A DNA stretch of 64,000 nucleotides from Gabonibacter massiliensis (GCA_001487125.1 LN913013.1:496001-560000), one strand, 5' to 3'. Shown: positions 8,092 to 16,771, numbered from the stretch's first letter. Program-made: numbers and translations. The notes: generated by a model not told the origin, from the sequence alone.

Positions 8092-9351
8092 CTATACTTT
8101 AATCGTTATGATCTCATCCAGCCTTGTCGTGTAGTGTCGGGAGAAATGTTCCTGCTTCAGCTTCCATGTTCCCCCGGTTCCTTGTGCCGCGAGATATACT
8201 TTATTACGGTAATAGCGGTCATTAAGTTTATCCAGGGTGTTCATCATCCGGTCGTGTTTTTCCCTGTCTATCTGATGAAACAGGTTGAGTTGTGCGTTTT
8301 TCCCGGTGATTTCCGTGATGATTACCCCGCCTTTTTTGTAAGCGTATCCCTTTATGTAGATTTTCCTCAATGCTTCTCGGGCGTGTCGCACGATTTCTAT
8401 TGTACTGTTCGTCGGTGTCGGTAAGGTGACAATACAATTTCGATAATATTGTGGCATATCAGGTCGGAAGTTGTTCGTGTGAATGAATACCATGAGGGAA
8501 ATCGCATATGATTTCTGCCCTCTTAATTTCTCCGAGCAGCTGGCGGCAAAAGTGGAGATGGCTTCCGACAGACTCGTGTAATCGGTAAGCATATCTCCAA
8601 AGCTCCTGCTTGTACAAATCTGTTTTTTAGCGGGAGGAATCGTATGGAGCTCGATGCAAGCCTCCCCGTTTAATTCTCTCCACGTTCTTTCCCCTGTAAC
8701 GGTCATGTGTTTTCTTACCCATTCGCGAGATAGGTTCGTGAAATCAAAAGCGGTATCAATTCCTTTTGATTTTAATTTTTCAGTTTGTTTTCGACCGATG
8801 CCCCAGATATCTTCGATTTTTGTCAATTGTAAAGCCCGTAACCGTTTGTATTCCGTGTCAATGATACAGACTCCATTGTAAGCCTTGTATTTTTTTGCGA
8901 ATTTATTGGCAATTTTGGATAGTGTTTTTGTGTTGGCAATGCCGATGGAAACGGGAATTCCGGTGTTTTGGCGTACTGTTTTAACGATGGATTTTCCATA
9001 TTCCCAAAGGTTGTACCGTTCGTATCCGCTAAGATCTAAAAAACTTTCGTCAATGCTGTAAACTTCGATCTCCTTCACAAAATTCGACAGCGTGTTCATT
9101 ACCCGGTTTGACATATCCCCGTAGAGCGGGAAATTTGTCGAGAACACGTGTACCTGATGACGTGAGACAATCTCTTTGATTTCGAAGGCAGGGACACCCA
9201 TTCTTATTCCTACAGCCTTCGCTTCATTACTTCTGGCGATAACACACCCGTCGTTATTCGATAAAACAATAACCGGTTTTTCGTTCAAATCCGGACGAAA
9301 AACACGTTCACAACTCGCGTAAAAGTTGTTGCAATCAAGTAAACCAAACAT
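8092..9351 (-). CDS. umuC: Y-family DNA polymerase V subunit UmuC
   Basis: Error-prone translesion polymerase. The N-terminal catalytic motif LLDCNNFYASCERVF, the NNDGCVIARSNEAK segment and the YSIDESFLDLSG motif (catalytic Asp-Glu) are all intact. A helix-hairpin-helix-like IWGIGRKQTEKLKSKGI, the little-finger region and a UmuC-type C-terminal domain (GTGGTWKLKQEHFS...YTTRLDEI) follow. The ATG at 9351 is preferred over an upstream in-frame TTG because AGAAGG precedes it by a few bases and the protein then starts directly at MFGLLDC. About 419 residues, usual for UmuC. Followed 3 nt later by the SRAP gene. Confidence 0.93.
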   Translation of the reverse strand: MFGLLDCNNFYASCERVFRPDLNEKPVIVLSNNDGCVIARSNEAKAVGIRMGVPAFEIKEIVSRHQVHVFSTNFPLYGDMSNRVMNTLSNFVKEIEVYSIDESFLDLSGYERYNLWEYGKSIVKTVRQNTGIPVSIGIANTKTLSKIANKFAKKYKAYNGVCIIDTEYKRLRALQLTKIEDIWGIGRKQTEKLKSKGIDTAFDFTNLSREWVRKHMTVTGERTWRELNGEACIELHTIPPAKKQICTSRSFGDMLTDYTSLSEAISTFAASCSEKLRGQKSYAISLMVFIHTNNFRPDMPQYYRNCIVTLPTPTNSTIEIVRHAREALRKIYIKGYAYKKGGVIITEITGKNAQLNLFHQIDREKHDRMMNTLDKLNDRYYRNKVYLAAQGTGGTWKLKQEHFSRHYTTRLDEIITIKV

Positions 9352-9421
9352 AACACACCTTCTTGCTGCCAAAAATAAATAATGTTTGTTTTCCGAGAGT
9401 CGGATTATGCTCGATTAACTG

Positions 9422-9519
9422 TTATAAAGTTTGTAATATTCTGTTATATGCTTAGAGATTACAGTAGAATAAGAGGAGTATAAGCGGCTTTACAAGGAGA
9501 GAATTATAAAGTTTGTAAT
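9422..9519. repeat. Pair of exact 16-bp direct repeats between umuC and hdhA
   Basis: TTATAAAGTTTGTAAT occurs at 9422-9437 and again at 9504-9519, with starts 82 bp apart, in the spacer between the divergent genes umuC and hdhA. A TTTACAA/TTGTAA inverted pair (9489-9495 and 9513-9518) overlaps the second copy. It is a candidate operator, since exact repeats of this length in a 290-bp promoter region are unlikely by chance. Confidence 0.6.
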
Positions 9520-9642
9520 TGTGTTATTTTATGACAAAATGAAGAACTATTTTTTTTATTCTTAGTTTAAGAAATATAGTCGTCCGGTGAGGTATCGCCT
9601 TCGACAAAAGAAGTTTAATGATTTAATAAATAATGTATCACT

Positions 9643-10419
9643 ATGGAAATTAATAAATTGTTTGATCTTAAAGAAAAAGTCGCTGTCGTGACGGGCGGCG
9701 GTGACGGTATTGGCAAGGGATGTTGTGAAATACTTGCAGAGGCGGGTGCGTGCGTCGTAATCAGTGATTTGAATATCGACAAGGCGCAATTAGTTGCGGA
9801 TGAAATAAAAAGCAAGGGAGGAAGAGCAATTGCCGCGGAGTGTAACGTGCTGAAGGACGAGGACCTTGTAAACCTCGTGGATAGGGCCGTGAAAGAGTTT
9901 GGAACCGTAAATATTTTGGTAAACAATGCCGGAGGCGGGGGAGGCGGACGAGAGAATCCGTTTAAGATAGATCGGGAGTATTTCGAGAAGATTTTTAATT
10001 TCAACGTATTCAGTGCTTGGCGGTTGTGTCAGCTAACAGTACCCCATATGGCAAAATCAGGTTACGGGAGTATTATCAATATTACTTCGATGAGTAGCGT
10101 AAACAAGAGTCCCGACATGAGTGTGTATGCTTCTTCTAAAGCGGCCTTGAATCATTTGGTTGCCAATCTTGCTTATGATTTCGGTTCCATGGGAGTACGT
10201 ATCAATAACGTCGGACCGGGTGCTACTGTTACGAATGCGCTTCAGTCGATTCTGACCCCGGAAATAGAGCAACGTATGTTGCAACATACGCCTATAAAGA
10301 GATTGGGCAAGGTATCGGATATTGCTAGTGCTGTTCTTTATTTTGCCGCTCCTGTTTCCGAGTGGGTAAGCGGACAAGTATTGTTTGTAAACGGGGGAGG
10401 AATACAAACCTTGGATTAA
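9643..10419 (+). CDS. hdhA: 7-alpha-hydroxysteroid dehydrogenase
   Basis: Short-chain dehydrogenase that oxidises or reduces the C7 hydroxyl of bile acids in the cytoplasm. It has the TGGGDGIG cofactor motif (17-24), Asp42 for NAD(H) preference, NNAG (94-97), and the catalytic triad Ser149, Tyr162 and Lys166 (YASSK). All are about three residues from the E. coli 7-alpha-HSDH positions. The stretch TPEIEQRMLQHTPIKRLG and the VSGQ...VNGGG ending are almost the same as in E. coli HdhA, which argues for this specific activity rather than a general FabG-like reductase. 258 residues. Monocistronic, flanked by the repeat-containing spacer 10420-10835. It probably acts on host bile acids with the ring-A genes at 24.5-28.2 kb. 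Confidence 0.85.
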   Translation: MEINKLFDLKEKVAVVTGGGDGIGKGCCEILAEAGACVVISDLNIDKAQLVADEIKSKGGRAIAAECNVLKDEDLVNLVDRAVKEFGTVNILVNNAGGGGGGRENPFKIDREYFEKIFNFNVFSAWRLCQLTVPHMAKSGYGSIINITSMSSVNKSPDMSVYASSKAALNHLVANLAYDFGSMGVRINNVGPGATVTNALQSILTPEIEQRMLQHTPIKRLGKVSDIASAVLYFAAPVSEWVSGQVLFVNGGGIQTLD

Positions 10420-10425
10420 AAACCG

Positions 10426-10473
10426 GCGATTGTAAAATTTAGCGATTCGGTGATTAAGAGATTAAAGAGATCG
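10426..10473 (+). repeat. Octamer-phased GATTNNGT repeat, copy 3
   Basis: A head-like CGGCGATTGTAAAATTT is followed by GATT at 10444, 10452 and 10460 on an 8-nt phase. It resembles the copies at 6038 and 6680 but is shorter and more decayed. Confidence 0.65.
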
Positions 10474-10742
10474 ACGGTTATAAATTAGGAGGTTGTAAGA
10501 CGCTGTGGTTCCGCGATCATATAATTGAAGGATTAAGAAATGGAGTGATTCTGTGATTTAAGGATAGGTAACTCGGGGGAACATTCTTTTAGAAAATGGT
10601 TCGTTGTACTATATGGAATGGAATTGAAAATTATTTTACTATTTTTGTCGTGGTTGTATTGTATCGATGGAATTGAAATAAGTGATATTATTTCTATTTT
10701 CAGAGGATAGAATATTTTTACTGCATTAATAAGATTTGAAAT

Positions 10743-10776
10743 AAGATACTCGATCGTTCCACTGCGGGAGTATCTT
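10743..10776. terminator. Stem-loop upstream of the methyltransferase
   Basis: AAGATACTC (10743-10751) pairs with GAGTATCTT (10768-10776) around a 16-nt loop, followed by TCTTATT. It may terminate hdhA or a short transcript starting near the TATTTTTG box at 10640. Confidence 0.45.
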
Positions 10777-10835
10777 TCTTATTCGTGTTGTTGTATTAAA
10801 TAAAATAAAAGTGTAATATATTAGGGGAATCAGAT

Positions 10836-12122
10836 ATGGGAGTTTCTTCTGTGGAGGCAGGGAATAAAGGTAAAAATATTCGCGTCCTTTCGTTGTTTTC
10901 CGGTTGCGGAGGTATGGACCTGGGATGGGAGGGCGGATTTTCGGTTCACAAGGATAGTTTGTGTGAAGCGAGGAACCCGGATTTTGTAGAGAGTAGAGGG
11001 AAGGGAGACTTCGTGAAACTGAAACCGACTCGTTTCGAATTGGTTTTTGCCAATGATATTTTGAAAGAGGCGAGGACTGCTTGGGTATATTATTTTAAAA
11101 AGTACGGCTATTCGCAGGAGATTTACAGGAACGAGAGTATCGTGGATTTAGTGAAGCGTCATCGGTCCGGTGAGCAGGTTTTTCCGGAAGATGTGGATGT
11201 GGTGACGGGTGGATTTCCTTGTCAGGATTTTAGCGTGGCCGGGAAGAGAAAAGGATTCGACTCCCGTAAAGACCATAACGGACGTATCATCGAGGGGGAG
11301 ATGGCCACGGAGGAGACCCGGGGAAAGTTATACATGTGGATGAAAGAGGTCATTGAGATTACCAAGCCTAAGATATTTATTGCCGAGAATGTAAAAGGGT
11401 TAGTCAATCTTTCGAATGTTAAAGAGATCATCCAGCATGATTTTTCCATGGCTGACGAGCACGGGTATATCGTACTGGAGCCTCAGGTATTGCATGCCGC
11501 CGATTACGGCGTACCGCAATCCCGAGAGCGTGTGATTTTTATCGGTATTCGAAAATCGGCCTTGCGAGAAGAGGCTTTCCGGGCATTAACACGGAAAACA
11601 GTTCCGGATAATTATAATCCTTATCCGGGGGCGAGTCATGCTTTCCATGACGAGACGAATAGAGAGCTGGCTACACCACAAACTTTAGCCAAGGTATTTG
11701 CCGGTCTGAAAGAACCGGAGGAGAGCCGGGATCCTTCTCAGATGTATTATTCCCGGGCCAAATTTATGGGGACGCATTGCCAGGGACAGACCGAGGTGGA
11801 TATTCAGGGCATTGGTCCGACGATCCGGGCCGAACATCACGGCAATATAGAGTATCGCCGCCTATCGAAAGAGCATGGAGGACAAATGGATAAAGAGTTG
11901 AAACGGGGATTGAAGGAGCGGCGCTTGACACCGAGGGAGTGTGCTTTGATACAGACCTTTCCGCCCGATTACGAATTCGTGATACCGAAAGAAGGGAAAT
12001 CCCGTCAGTTCGTATTGAGTCCCTCTGCGGCTTATAAGATTATCGGGAATGCGGTACCTCCTTTGCTTGCTTATCATATTGCCAGGCGCATAGAATCATT
12101 GTGGGATCTTTATTTCAAATAA
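10836..12122 (+). CDS. DNA (cytosine-5) methyltransferase of an R-M system
   Basis: Methylates cytosine C5 in a specific duplex site to protect it from the partner nuclease. Motif I is FSGCGGMDLG (21-30), motif IV is GGFPCQDFS with the catalytic Cys129, motif VI is ENV (184-186), and motif X appears as IIGNAVPP near the C-terminus. The roughly 100-residue gap between motifs I and IV is longer than usual and looks like an insertion. 428 residues. The nuclease gene starts one base after its stop. The recognition site cannot be read from the sequence. No C-protein regulator or vsr nuclease is present. Confidence 0.93.
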   Translation: MGVSSVEAGNKGKNIRVLSLFSGCGGMDLGWEGGFSVHKDSLCEARNPDFVESRGKGDFVKLKPTRFELVFANDILKEARTAWVYYFKKYGYSQEIYRNESIVDLVKRHRSGEQVFPEDVDVVTGGFPCQDFSVAGKRKGFDSRKDHNGRIIEGEMATEETRGKLYMWMKEVIEITKPKIFIAENVKGLVNLSNVKEIIQHDFSMADEHGYIVLEPQVLHAADYGVPQSRERVIFIGIRKSALREEAFRALTRKTVPDNYNPYPGASHAFHDETNRELATPQTLAKVFAGLKEPEESRDPSQMYYSRAKFMGTHCQGQTEVDIQGIGPTIRAEHHGNIEYRRLSKEHGGQMDKELKRGLKERRLTPRECALIQTFPPDYEFVIPKEGKSRQFVLSPSAAYKIIGNAVPPLLAYHIARRIESLWDLYFK

Positions 12123-12123
12123 T

Positions 12124-13188
12124 ATGAAATCTTTATGGTGTCAGGAGCCGGATATAAAAGCTTTTGAGCTTTTGATCGAGCAAATGCTTCAGGTGTTACG
12201 GACCGAAGCAAAAGAGCGGCCTGAGCACTACAAGAAACTTTTGGGTAACCGTTTGGAGGGGAAGGTGGCGGATGTCCTTCGGAAATGCGCCGTGGGTACA
12301 CCGTTTGAAGATGATATAGAGTTGGTTTCGGGACAGCGCTTTCCCGATATCGTGATTCGAGGATACTTCGGTATAGAGGTCAAGACGACTCAGGCGAATC
12401 ACTGGAAATCGACGGGAAGCAGTGTCGCCGAAGGAACCCGGGTGAACGGGGTGGAACGGATTTACATGCTGTTCGGTAAGATGTGCGAACCGGTAGAATT
12501 TAAATGCCGGTTGTATGAAGAGTGTTTGCCGGAAGTCGTTGTCACCCATTCGCCCCGGTATGCGATCGATATGAATTTGCTTTCGGGAGAGACGATATTC
12601 GATAAGATGGGTATTTCTTACGATGAATTGCGTCGTCAAACAACACCTATCCGTACTATTTTGAGCTATTATCGCTCCAAGTTAAAGCCGGGGGAAGAGT
12701 TATGGTGGTTGGATTCGGAATCGGCCTCGTCAGGGACGGGAATGGTGATCCGGTTATGGAATAACCTGACCCCGGAGGAACGGAATGTTTATATGATAAA
12801 AGGATTTTGTTTTTTTCCCGAATTATTAAGCAGTCATAAGGATAAGTTTAATCGTTTTGCCGTATGGTTGTCTACCCGTGAAGGTGTCGTGTGTCCTAAC
12901 GTACGGGATGTATTCTCGGCAGGAGGGCAGGGGAGCATCATCTACCGGTCGGTTCGTTACGAGAGAGTGCCGAAGTCCGTTTGTCGTTTGTACGAGCATT
13001 TGCCGTTGATAAAGCAGTTTATCCTTTCGGCAGACGAAACGGAATGGATTGATTTTTGGGGAAACGATGTGAAGGGAAAAGGCAGGATTGCCTGCTGGAT
13101 AGACCGGGTAACGGGGTATATAGGGAAACAATTGGAAAACGGTTTCCCTATGCAGGAGTCATTGCGTGAAGTTTTATCCTCCGATTAA
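12124..13188 (+). CDS. Probable type II restriction endonuclease (PD-(D/E)XK)
   Basis: Assigned by position (1 nt after a C5 methyltransferase) and a PD-(D/E)XK-type core: Glu45 in NRLEGKVADVL, Pro74-Asp75 in FPDIVIRG, and Glu85-Val-Lys87 in GIEVKTT. The rest of the 354 residues is not recognised and presumably holds the DNA-recognition part. Specificity is unknown. Its last 15 bases overlap the end of the converging ABC ATPase gene (13174-13188), which suggests that the R-M pair was placed tightly against that operon. Confidence 0.8.
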   Translation: MKSLWCQEPDIKAFELLIEQMLQVLRTEAKERPEHYKKLLGNRLEGKVADVLRKCAVGTPFEDDIELVSGQRFPDIVIRGYFGIEVKTTQANHWKSTGSSVAEGTRVNGVERIYMLFGKMCEPVEFKCRLYEECLPEVVVTHSPRYAIDMNLLSGETIFDKMGISYDELRRQTTPIRTILSYYRSKLKPGEELWWLDSESASSGTGMVIRLWNNLTPEERNVYMIKGFCFFPELLSSHKDKFNRFAVWLSTREGVVCPNVRDVFSAGGQGSIIYRSVRYERVPKSVCRLYEHLPLIKQFILSADETEWIDFWGNDVKGKGRIACWIDRVTGYIGKQLENGFPMQESLREVLSSD

Positions 13189-13905
13189 TTCCTTTACGAA
13201 AAGAGTAGCGGGTGTTTTTTCTATCTCTTCCGGGGTTCCGTCTTGTTCGATTTTACCTTTGTTCATAACCAGTACGCGTGTTCCTAATTTCAGGGCTTCT
13301 TTGATATCGTGGGTTACGAAGACGATAGTTACTCCCAACTCGTTGTGGATGCGGATGATTTCGTTCTGTAACATTTTACGGGTGATCTCATCCACGGCCC
13401 CGAAGGATTCATCCATGAGCAGGATATTCGGATCGGCTGCCAGTGCCCGTGCAATACCAACCCGTTGACGTTGTCCTCCTGAGAGTTCGGCGGGATAACG
13501 ATCGAGCATCTCCTCTTCCAAGCCCACGACCCGGATCAGTCGCTCCACGGCTTTTTTGTTTTTTTCTTTATCTTTATGATTCAAAAGGTTAGGTACATAG
13601 GCGATATTTTTGCGAATGGTCATGTGAGGGAAGAGTCCGATACCTTGAATCACGTAGCCGATATTTCTACGGAGCAGGGTTTGATTCTCTTTTGTGATAT
13701 CTTTCCCGTTTACATAGACAGACCCGTAAGTGGGGGCCAGCAAGCCGTTGATGAGTTTCAACACGGTCGTTTTTCCGGAGCCGGAAGTACCGATAACGGT
13801 CAGAAACTCACCTTTTTTAATTTCTAAGTTGAAATCTTCCAACACCTGATGTTCCCCGTAGTTTTTAGAAACATGTTCAAACCGGATAACCGTTTCATTT
13901 TCCAT
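13174..13905 (-). CDS. Osmoprotectant-type ABC transporter ATPase (OpuCA/ProV-like)
   Basis: Cytoplasmic ATP-hydrolysing subunit of a quaternary-amine importer. It has Walker A GTSGSGKTT, the signature ELSGGQRQRVGIARAL, Walker B ILLMDESFGAVDE and the switch His in FVTHDIKEAL. It has only 243 residues and ends right after the ATPase domain, so it lacks the C-terminal CBS pair that gives OpuCA/OpuA its ionic-strength sensing. Its start overlaps the end of the binding-protein gene (13895-13905). Last gene of a four-gene minus-strand operon. Confidence 0.88.
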   Translation of the reverse strand: MENETVIRFEHVSKNYGEHQVLEDFNLEIKKGEFLTVIGTSGSGKTTVLKLINGLLAPTYGSVYVNGKDITKENQTLLRRNIGYVIQGIGLFPHMTIRKNIAYVPNLLNHKDKEKNKKAVERLIRVVGLEEEMLDRYPAELSGGQRQRVGIARALAADPNILLMDESFGAVDEITRKMLQNEIIRIHNELGVTIVFVTHDIKEALKLGTRVLVMNKGKIEQDGTPEEIEKTPATLFVKELIGG

Positions 13906-14797
13906 GATTTTTATTTTTTCTGATTAATCCTTTACTTTGTAGAAAATTAGCGGCAACGTCCCGCTCCGAGTTGCCGGCGATCTCAACCTGATAGTTCAGG
14001 TCAGCCATCTCTTGATCGGTCAGTATACCGTCCATCAACATGAGTATTTTCTTTAACTCCGGGTGTTTTTTTAATGTTTCCTCCCGGACGACCGTGGCGC
14101 AGTAGTATGTGGGGAAGAATCGTTTATCGTCTTCCAATACCGTCAGTTCGGCTCCGCTTAGCTGGCCGTCGGTTGTGAATATGTTCATCACATCGATTTT
14201 ATTCGATTTGATCGCCTCGTATTTTAAACCGATGTCCATATCCATCGTCTTTTTAAATTTCAGATCGTAGAACTTGCATAGAGCATCGTATCCGTCGTGA
14301 ATTTCAAAGAAATCGTATTCCGCACCGAATATGAATTGATCGGGATACCTGGCCAGATCGGAATAAGTTTTCAGATGGTATTTTCGAGCTTTGTCGTTAC
14401 TTACGGCCAAGCTGTAAGCATTATTAAAGCCGTATCGACCGATCCAGTACAGGCGGTATTTATCGAGATACTCTTTTTGCAGGGCCGAATACAATTCGTC
14501 CGCGGGAAGCAACGAGTCTTTTTTCAGGATAACGAGCCATCCGGTACCCGTGTATTCCGGATAAAGGTCGAAATCTCCTTTTACGATAGCGGGATGGATA
14601 TTGCTGGTTCCGCCTCCGATGCCTTTCGTGATTTTCACTTGTAAATCGGAATTTTCCTCTATGAGCAATCTCAACATTTCACCGAGAATGAATTGTTCCG
14701 TCATGGGTTTGGTAGCGATACGGATCGTATCGTCAGGCGTATTGCAGCTATAAAGTAATATAAAACTTAGAGCTATGGCTATAAATGAATTTTTCAT
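13895..14797 (-). CDS. Osmoprotectant-type substrate-binding lipoprotein (OpuCC/OsmF-like)
   Basis: Periplasmic ligand-binding lipoprotein for glycine betaine, choline, carnitine or a related compound. The lipobox ends at Cys18 (LLYSC). The mature part opens with IRIATKPMTEQFILGEML and GGTSNIHPAIVKGDFDLYPEYTGTGW, split across the first lobe, both typical of this family. 300 residues. It lies between the permease (7-nt gap) and the ATPase (11-nt overlap). The exact ligand cannot be assigned; ligand-cage aromatics would need a structural alignment. Confidence 0.88.
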   Translation of the reverse strand: MKNSFIAIALSFILLYSCNTPDDTIRIATKPMTEQFILGEMLRLLIEENSDLQVKITKGIGGGTSNIHPAIVKGDFDLYPEYTGTGWLVILKKDSLLPADELYSALQKEYLDKYRLYWIGRYGFNNAYSLAVSNDKARKYHLKTYSDLARYPDQFIFGAEYDFFEIHDGYDALCKFYDLKFKKTMDMDIGLKYEAIKSNKIDVMNIFTTDGQLSGAELTVLEDDKRFFPTYYCATVVREETLKKHPELKKILMLMDGILTDQEMADLNYQVEIAGNSERDVAANFLQSKGLIRKNKNHGK

Positions 14798-14803
14798 GGT
14801 CTA

Positions 14804-15445
14804 TCAAATCAGTTTACGTTTTCTTTTGATGTATTTTTCGTAGCATCCTACTCCCCAGTCCGCTAATAGGGCCAGAACGGCAATCAGTAAACTGCCTGCT
14901 ACGGTCATGGCCGAATTATTGGTCGTTATTCCCCGGTAGATGGCGACGCCCAATCCCCCGGCTCCGATAAAGGCCGCTATACCGGCTAAGGCAATGGTCA
15001 TGACGACCATATTGCGAATGCCTGAAAGAATAACGGGGAAGGCAAGCGGAAGTTCTATCTTGTATAAGATTTGAAAGGGAGTGCTTCCCATTCCTTTGGC
15101 AGCTTCCGTGATCTCTTTGTCGATCCCCGTGATTCCCGTGTAGGTATTACGTACCATGGGGAGTAGGGCATAGACCGTCAGTGCGACGATAGCCGTTGTA
15201 TTACCTATACCAGAGAAAGGAATTAAAAAACCGAAAAGGGCAATGGAGGGGATGGTATAGATGAAATTGGTAATTCCCAAAACGGTTGAAGAGCTTCGTT
15301 TATATTGACTGATGAAAATTCCTAATCCCAATCCGATGATAGTGGCCAACACGATCGAGATAACGGAGATTTCGATGTGTTGCAGGGTCAGGTTTAAAAA
15401 GAAATGCCATCGACCGACGTAAAGGTTATATAATTCTTTGATCAT
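14804..15445 (-). CDS. Osmoprotectant-type ABC permease (OpuCB-like)
   Basis: Inner-membrane channel subunit with about six membrane segments. The EAA-type loop that contacts the ATPase is visible as EAAKGMGSTPFQILYKIELP. A C-terminal GAGGLGVAIYRGI segment is typical of this permease family. 213 residues, normal. Only one permease gene is present, so the channel is probably a homodimer. Second in the operon, 13 nt after the outer-membrane protein gene. Confidence 0.9.
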   Translation of the reverse strand: MIKELYNLYVGRWHFFLNLTLQHIEISVISIVLATIIGLGLGIFISQYKRSSSTVLGITNFIYTIPSIALFGFLIPFSGIGNTTAIVALTVYALLPMVRNTYTGITGIDKEITEAAKGMGSTPFQILYKIELPLAFPVILSGIRNMVVMTIALAGIAAFIGAGGLGVAIYRGITTNNSAMTVAGSLLIAVLALLADWGVGCYEKYIKRKRKLI

Positions 15446-15458
15446 AGGTTGGTTTAGT

Positions 15459-16592
15459 TTAAAAATAGTATCCGATATTCATATTAAAACGAGCGTGCCA
15501 GGATTCGCTTGCCCCCCCGGGGCCGAAGCCGTTCCAATCGGGACCTAACCAGGCGTGATTTTTACCCAACGCGTAATCCACGTATAACCATACCGGACCG
15601 GCAACGACCAGAAGTCCTGTCACGTTTTGATAACTGTTTTTCAACAGTTTGTCCCACTTTTGCAGGCAACCGAAATCGTTATACACTTGTATTTTTTCGA
15701 TTAGTTTCGAATCGATATTAAAGGTATACCCGGCACCAACCGTGTAGATGTTGGCTTTGGCGGCTACGAGATAGGGAGCTCCGTAGGCTGTCATCGTGAT
15801 GACATTTCTCTCTTCTCCTTCTTTGTTTTTGGGATACATGGCATAGGTTGTCAACTGCGTTTTCAGGCTCAGATTTTTCCAGTATAGCTCATAATGTAGG
15901 GCCAAAGCGTAGTGAGTTCCGTTGTTGCGGGTGTCCAAATTGTAGAGTTGCCCGAATTCGGCGGATCCGCCGAATTTATTCAATGTATAGGTTCCCCATT
16001 TGTAGAAAGCCTGCAAATTGAATTGATTGATCTCTTTATTACGTCCTGCCACGTCATAACCGTATCGGTCGTCCGTCACCTCCGAATCCGAGCCGAACAG
16101 GAGTTCGTCGGCATTTTTAAAGAAGGCGATAGCATAGTCCCATTTTTCTCCCTTATGGACGAATTTGATTCCCATATCCGAATCGTCTTCCAGGCCCACG
16201 TAATAGGTGATTTGTAGAAAAAAGTTGTGAGAACCGATAGGTTGGATTCCGAACGGTACCCCGGTCAACCCGACTTGTATCTGATTTTTAGAATTGAACC
16301 GGTAACCGATCCAGCCGTATTTTAACATAGGCCCACCGTAGTCCTTGCTGTAAAAACGATAGTCTGCATCTAACAGAATATTTTTATAGGATCCGGCGAG
16401 TGTGAATCGTAATACATCAAAACCGAAATCTCCCCCTCTATCCCGGTGTCCCCGGTTCCAGTCCGAAAAATTGTAATTGAAACGCAAGGCTCCCCCTAAT
16501 TTGAATTTAGGTTTCTCTTTTTCTGTCGCATACAGGGATAAGGTAAACAGTAACATGCAACTCATGAAATAGAAATATTTGTTTTTCATCAT
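15459..16592 (-). CDS. Outer-membrane beta-barrel of the ABC operon
   Basis: 377-residue protein with a signal peptide (MMKNKYFYFMSCMLLFTLSLYA) and alternating amphipathic strands throughout, ending in the C-terminal aromatic strand NMNIGYYF expected of barrels. It opens the operon of the osmoprotectant-type transporter, so it probably lets the same substrate cross the outer membrane. That link is inferred from gene order only. Two adjacent ATGs (16592 and 16589) are possible starts. Confidence 0.75.
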   Translation of the reverse strand: MMKNKYFYFMSCMLLFTLSLYATEKEKPKFKLGGALRFNYNFSDWNRGHRDRGGDFGFDVLRFTLAGSYKNILLDADYRFYSKDYGGPMLKYGWIGYRFNSKNQIQVGLTGVPFGIQPIGSHNFFLQITYYVGLEDDSDMGIKFVHKGEKWDYAIAFFKNADELLFGSDSEVTDDRYGYDVAGRNKEINQFNLQAFYKWGTYTLNKFGGSAEFGQLYNLDTRNNGTHYALALHYELYWKNLSLKTQLTTYAMYPKNKEGEERNVITMTAYGAPYLVAAKANIYTVGAGYTFNIDSKLIEKIQVYNDFGCLQKWDKLLKNSYQNVTGLLVVAGPVWLYVDYALGKNHAWLGPDWNGFGPGGASESWHARFNMNIGYYF

Positions 16593-16771
16593 ATAATATT
16601 GTTAATTGTTCTTGGAGAATTTAACGATATCGAGTAGGTTTTGTTACCCTTTTTTAAAAATAGACAAAGAAAAAACGCATTACACGCTTGTTTTACTATA
16701 CATCCTGTTAAAACTATTTTCTATTATCACCGTTTAATCAATCCTATATGAATGTTTAAAATAATGACGAT

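Larger units (their letters stand above)
10420..10835. other. Gene-free spacer between hdhA and the R-M genes
   Basis: 416 nt without a credible gene. It contains octamer repeat units (10426-10473, with a few more around 10530-10560), a TATTTTTG promoter-like box (10640-10647) and a stem-loop (10743-10776). Confidence 0.6.

Noticed and set aside
9352-9372. TTG start seven codons before the umuC ATG
   Set aside because: The extra residues lack similarity to UmuC, and AGAAGG sits just before the ATG at 9351.
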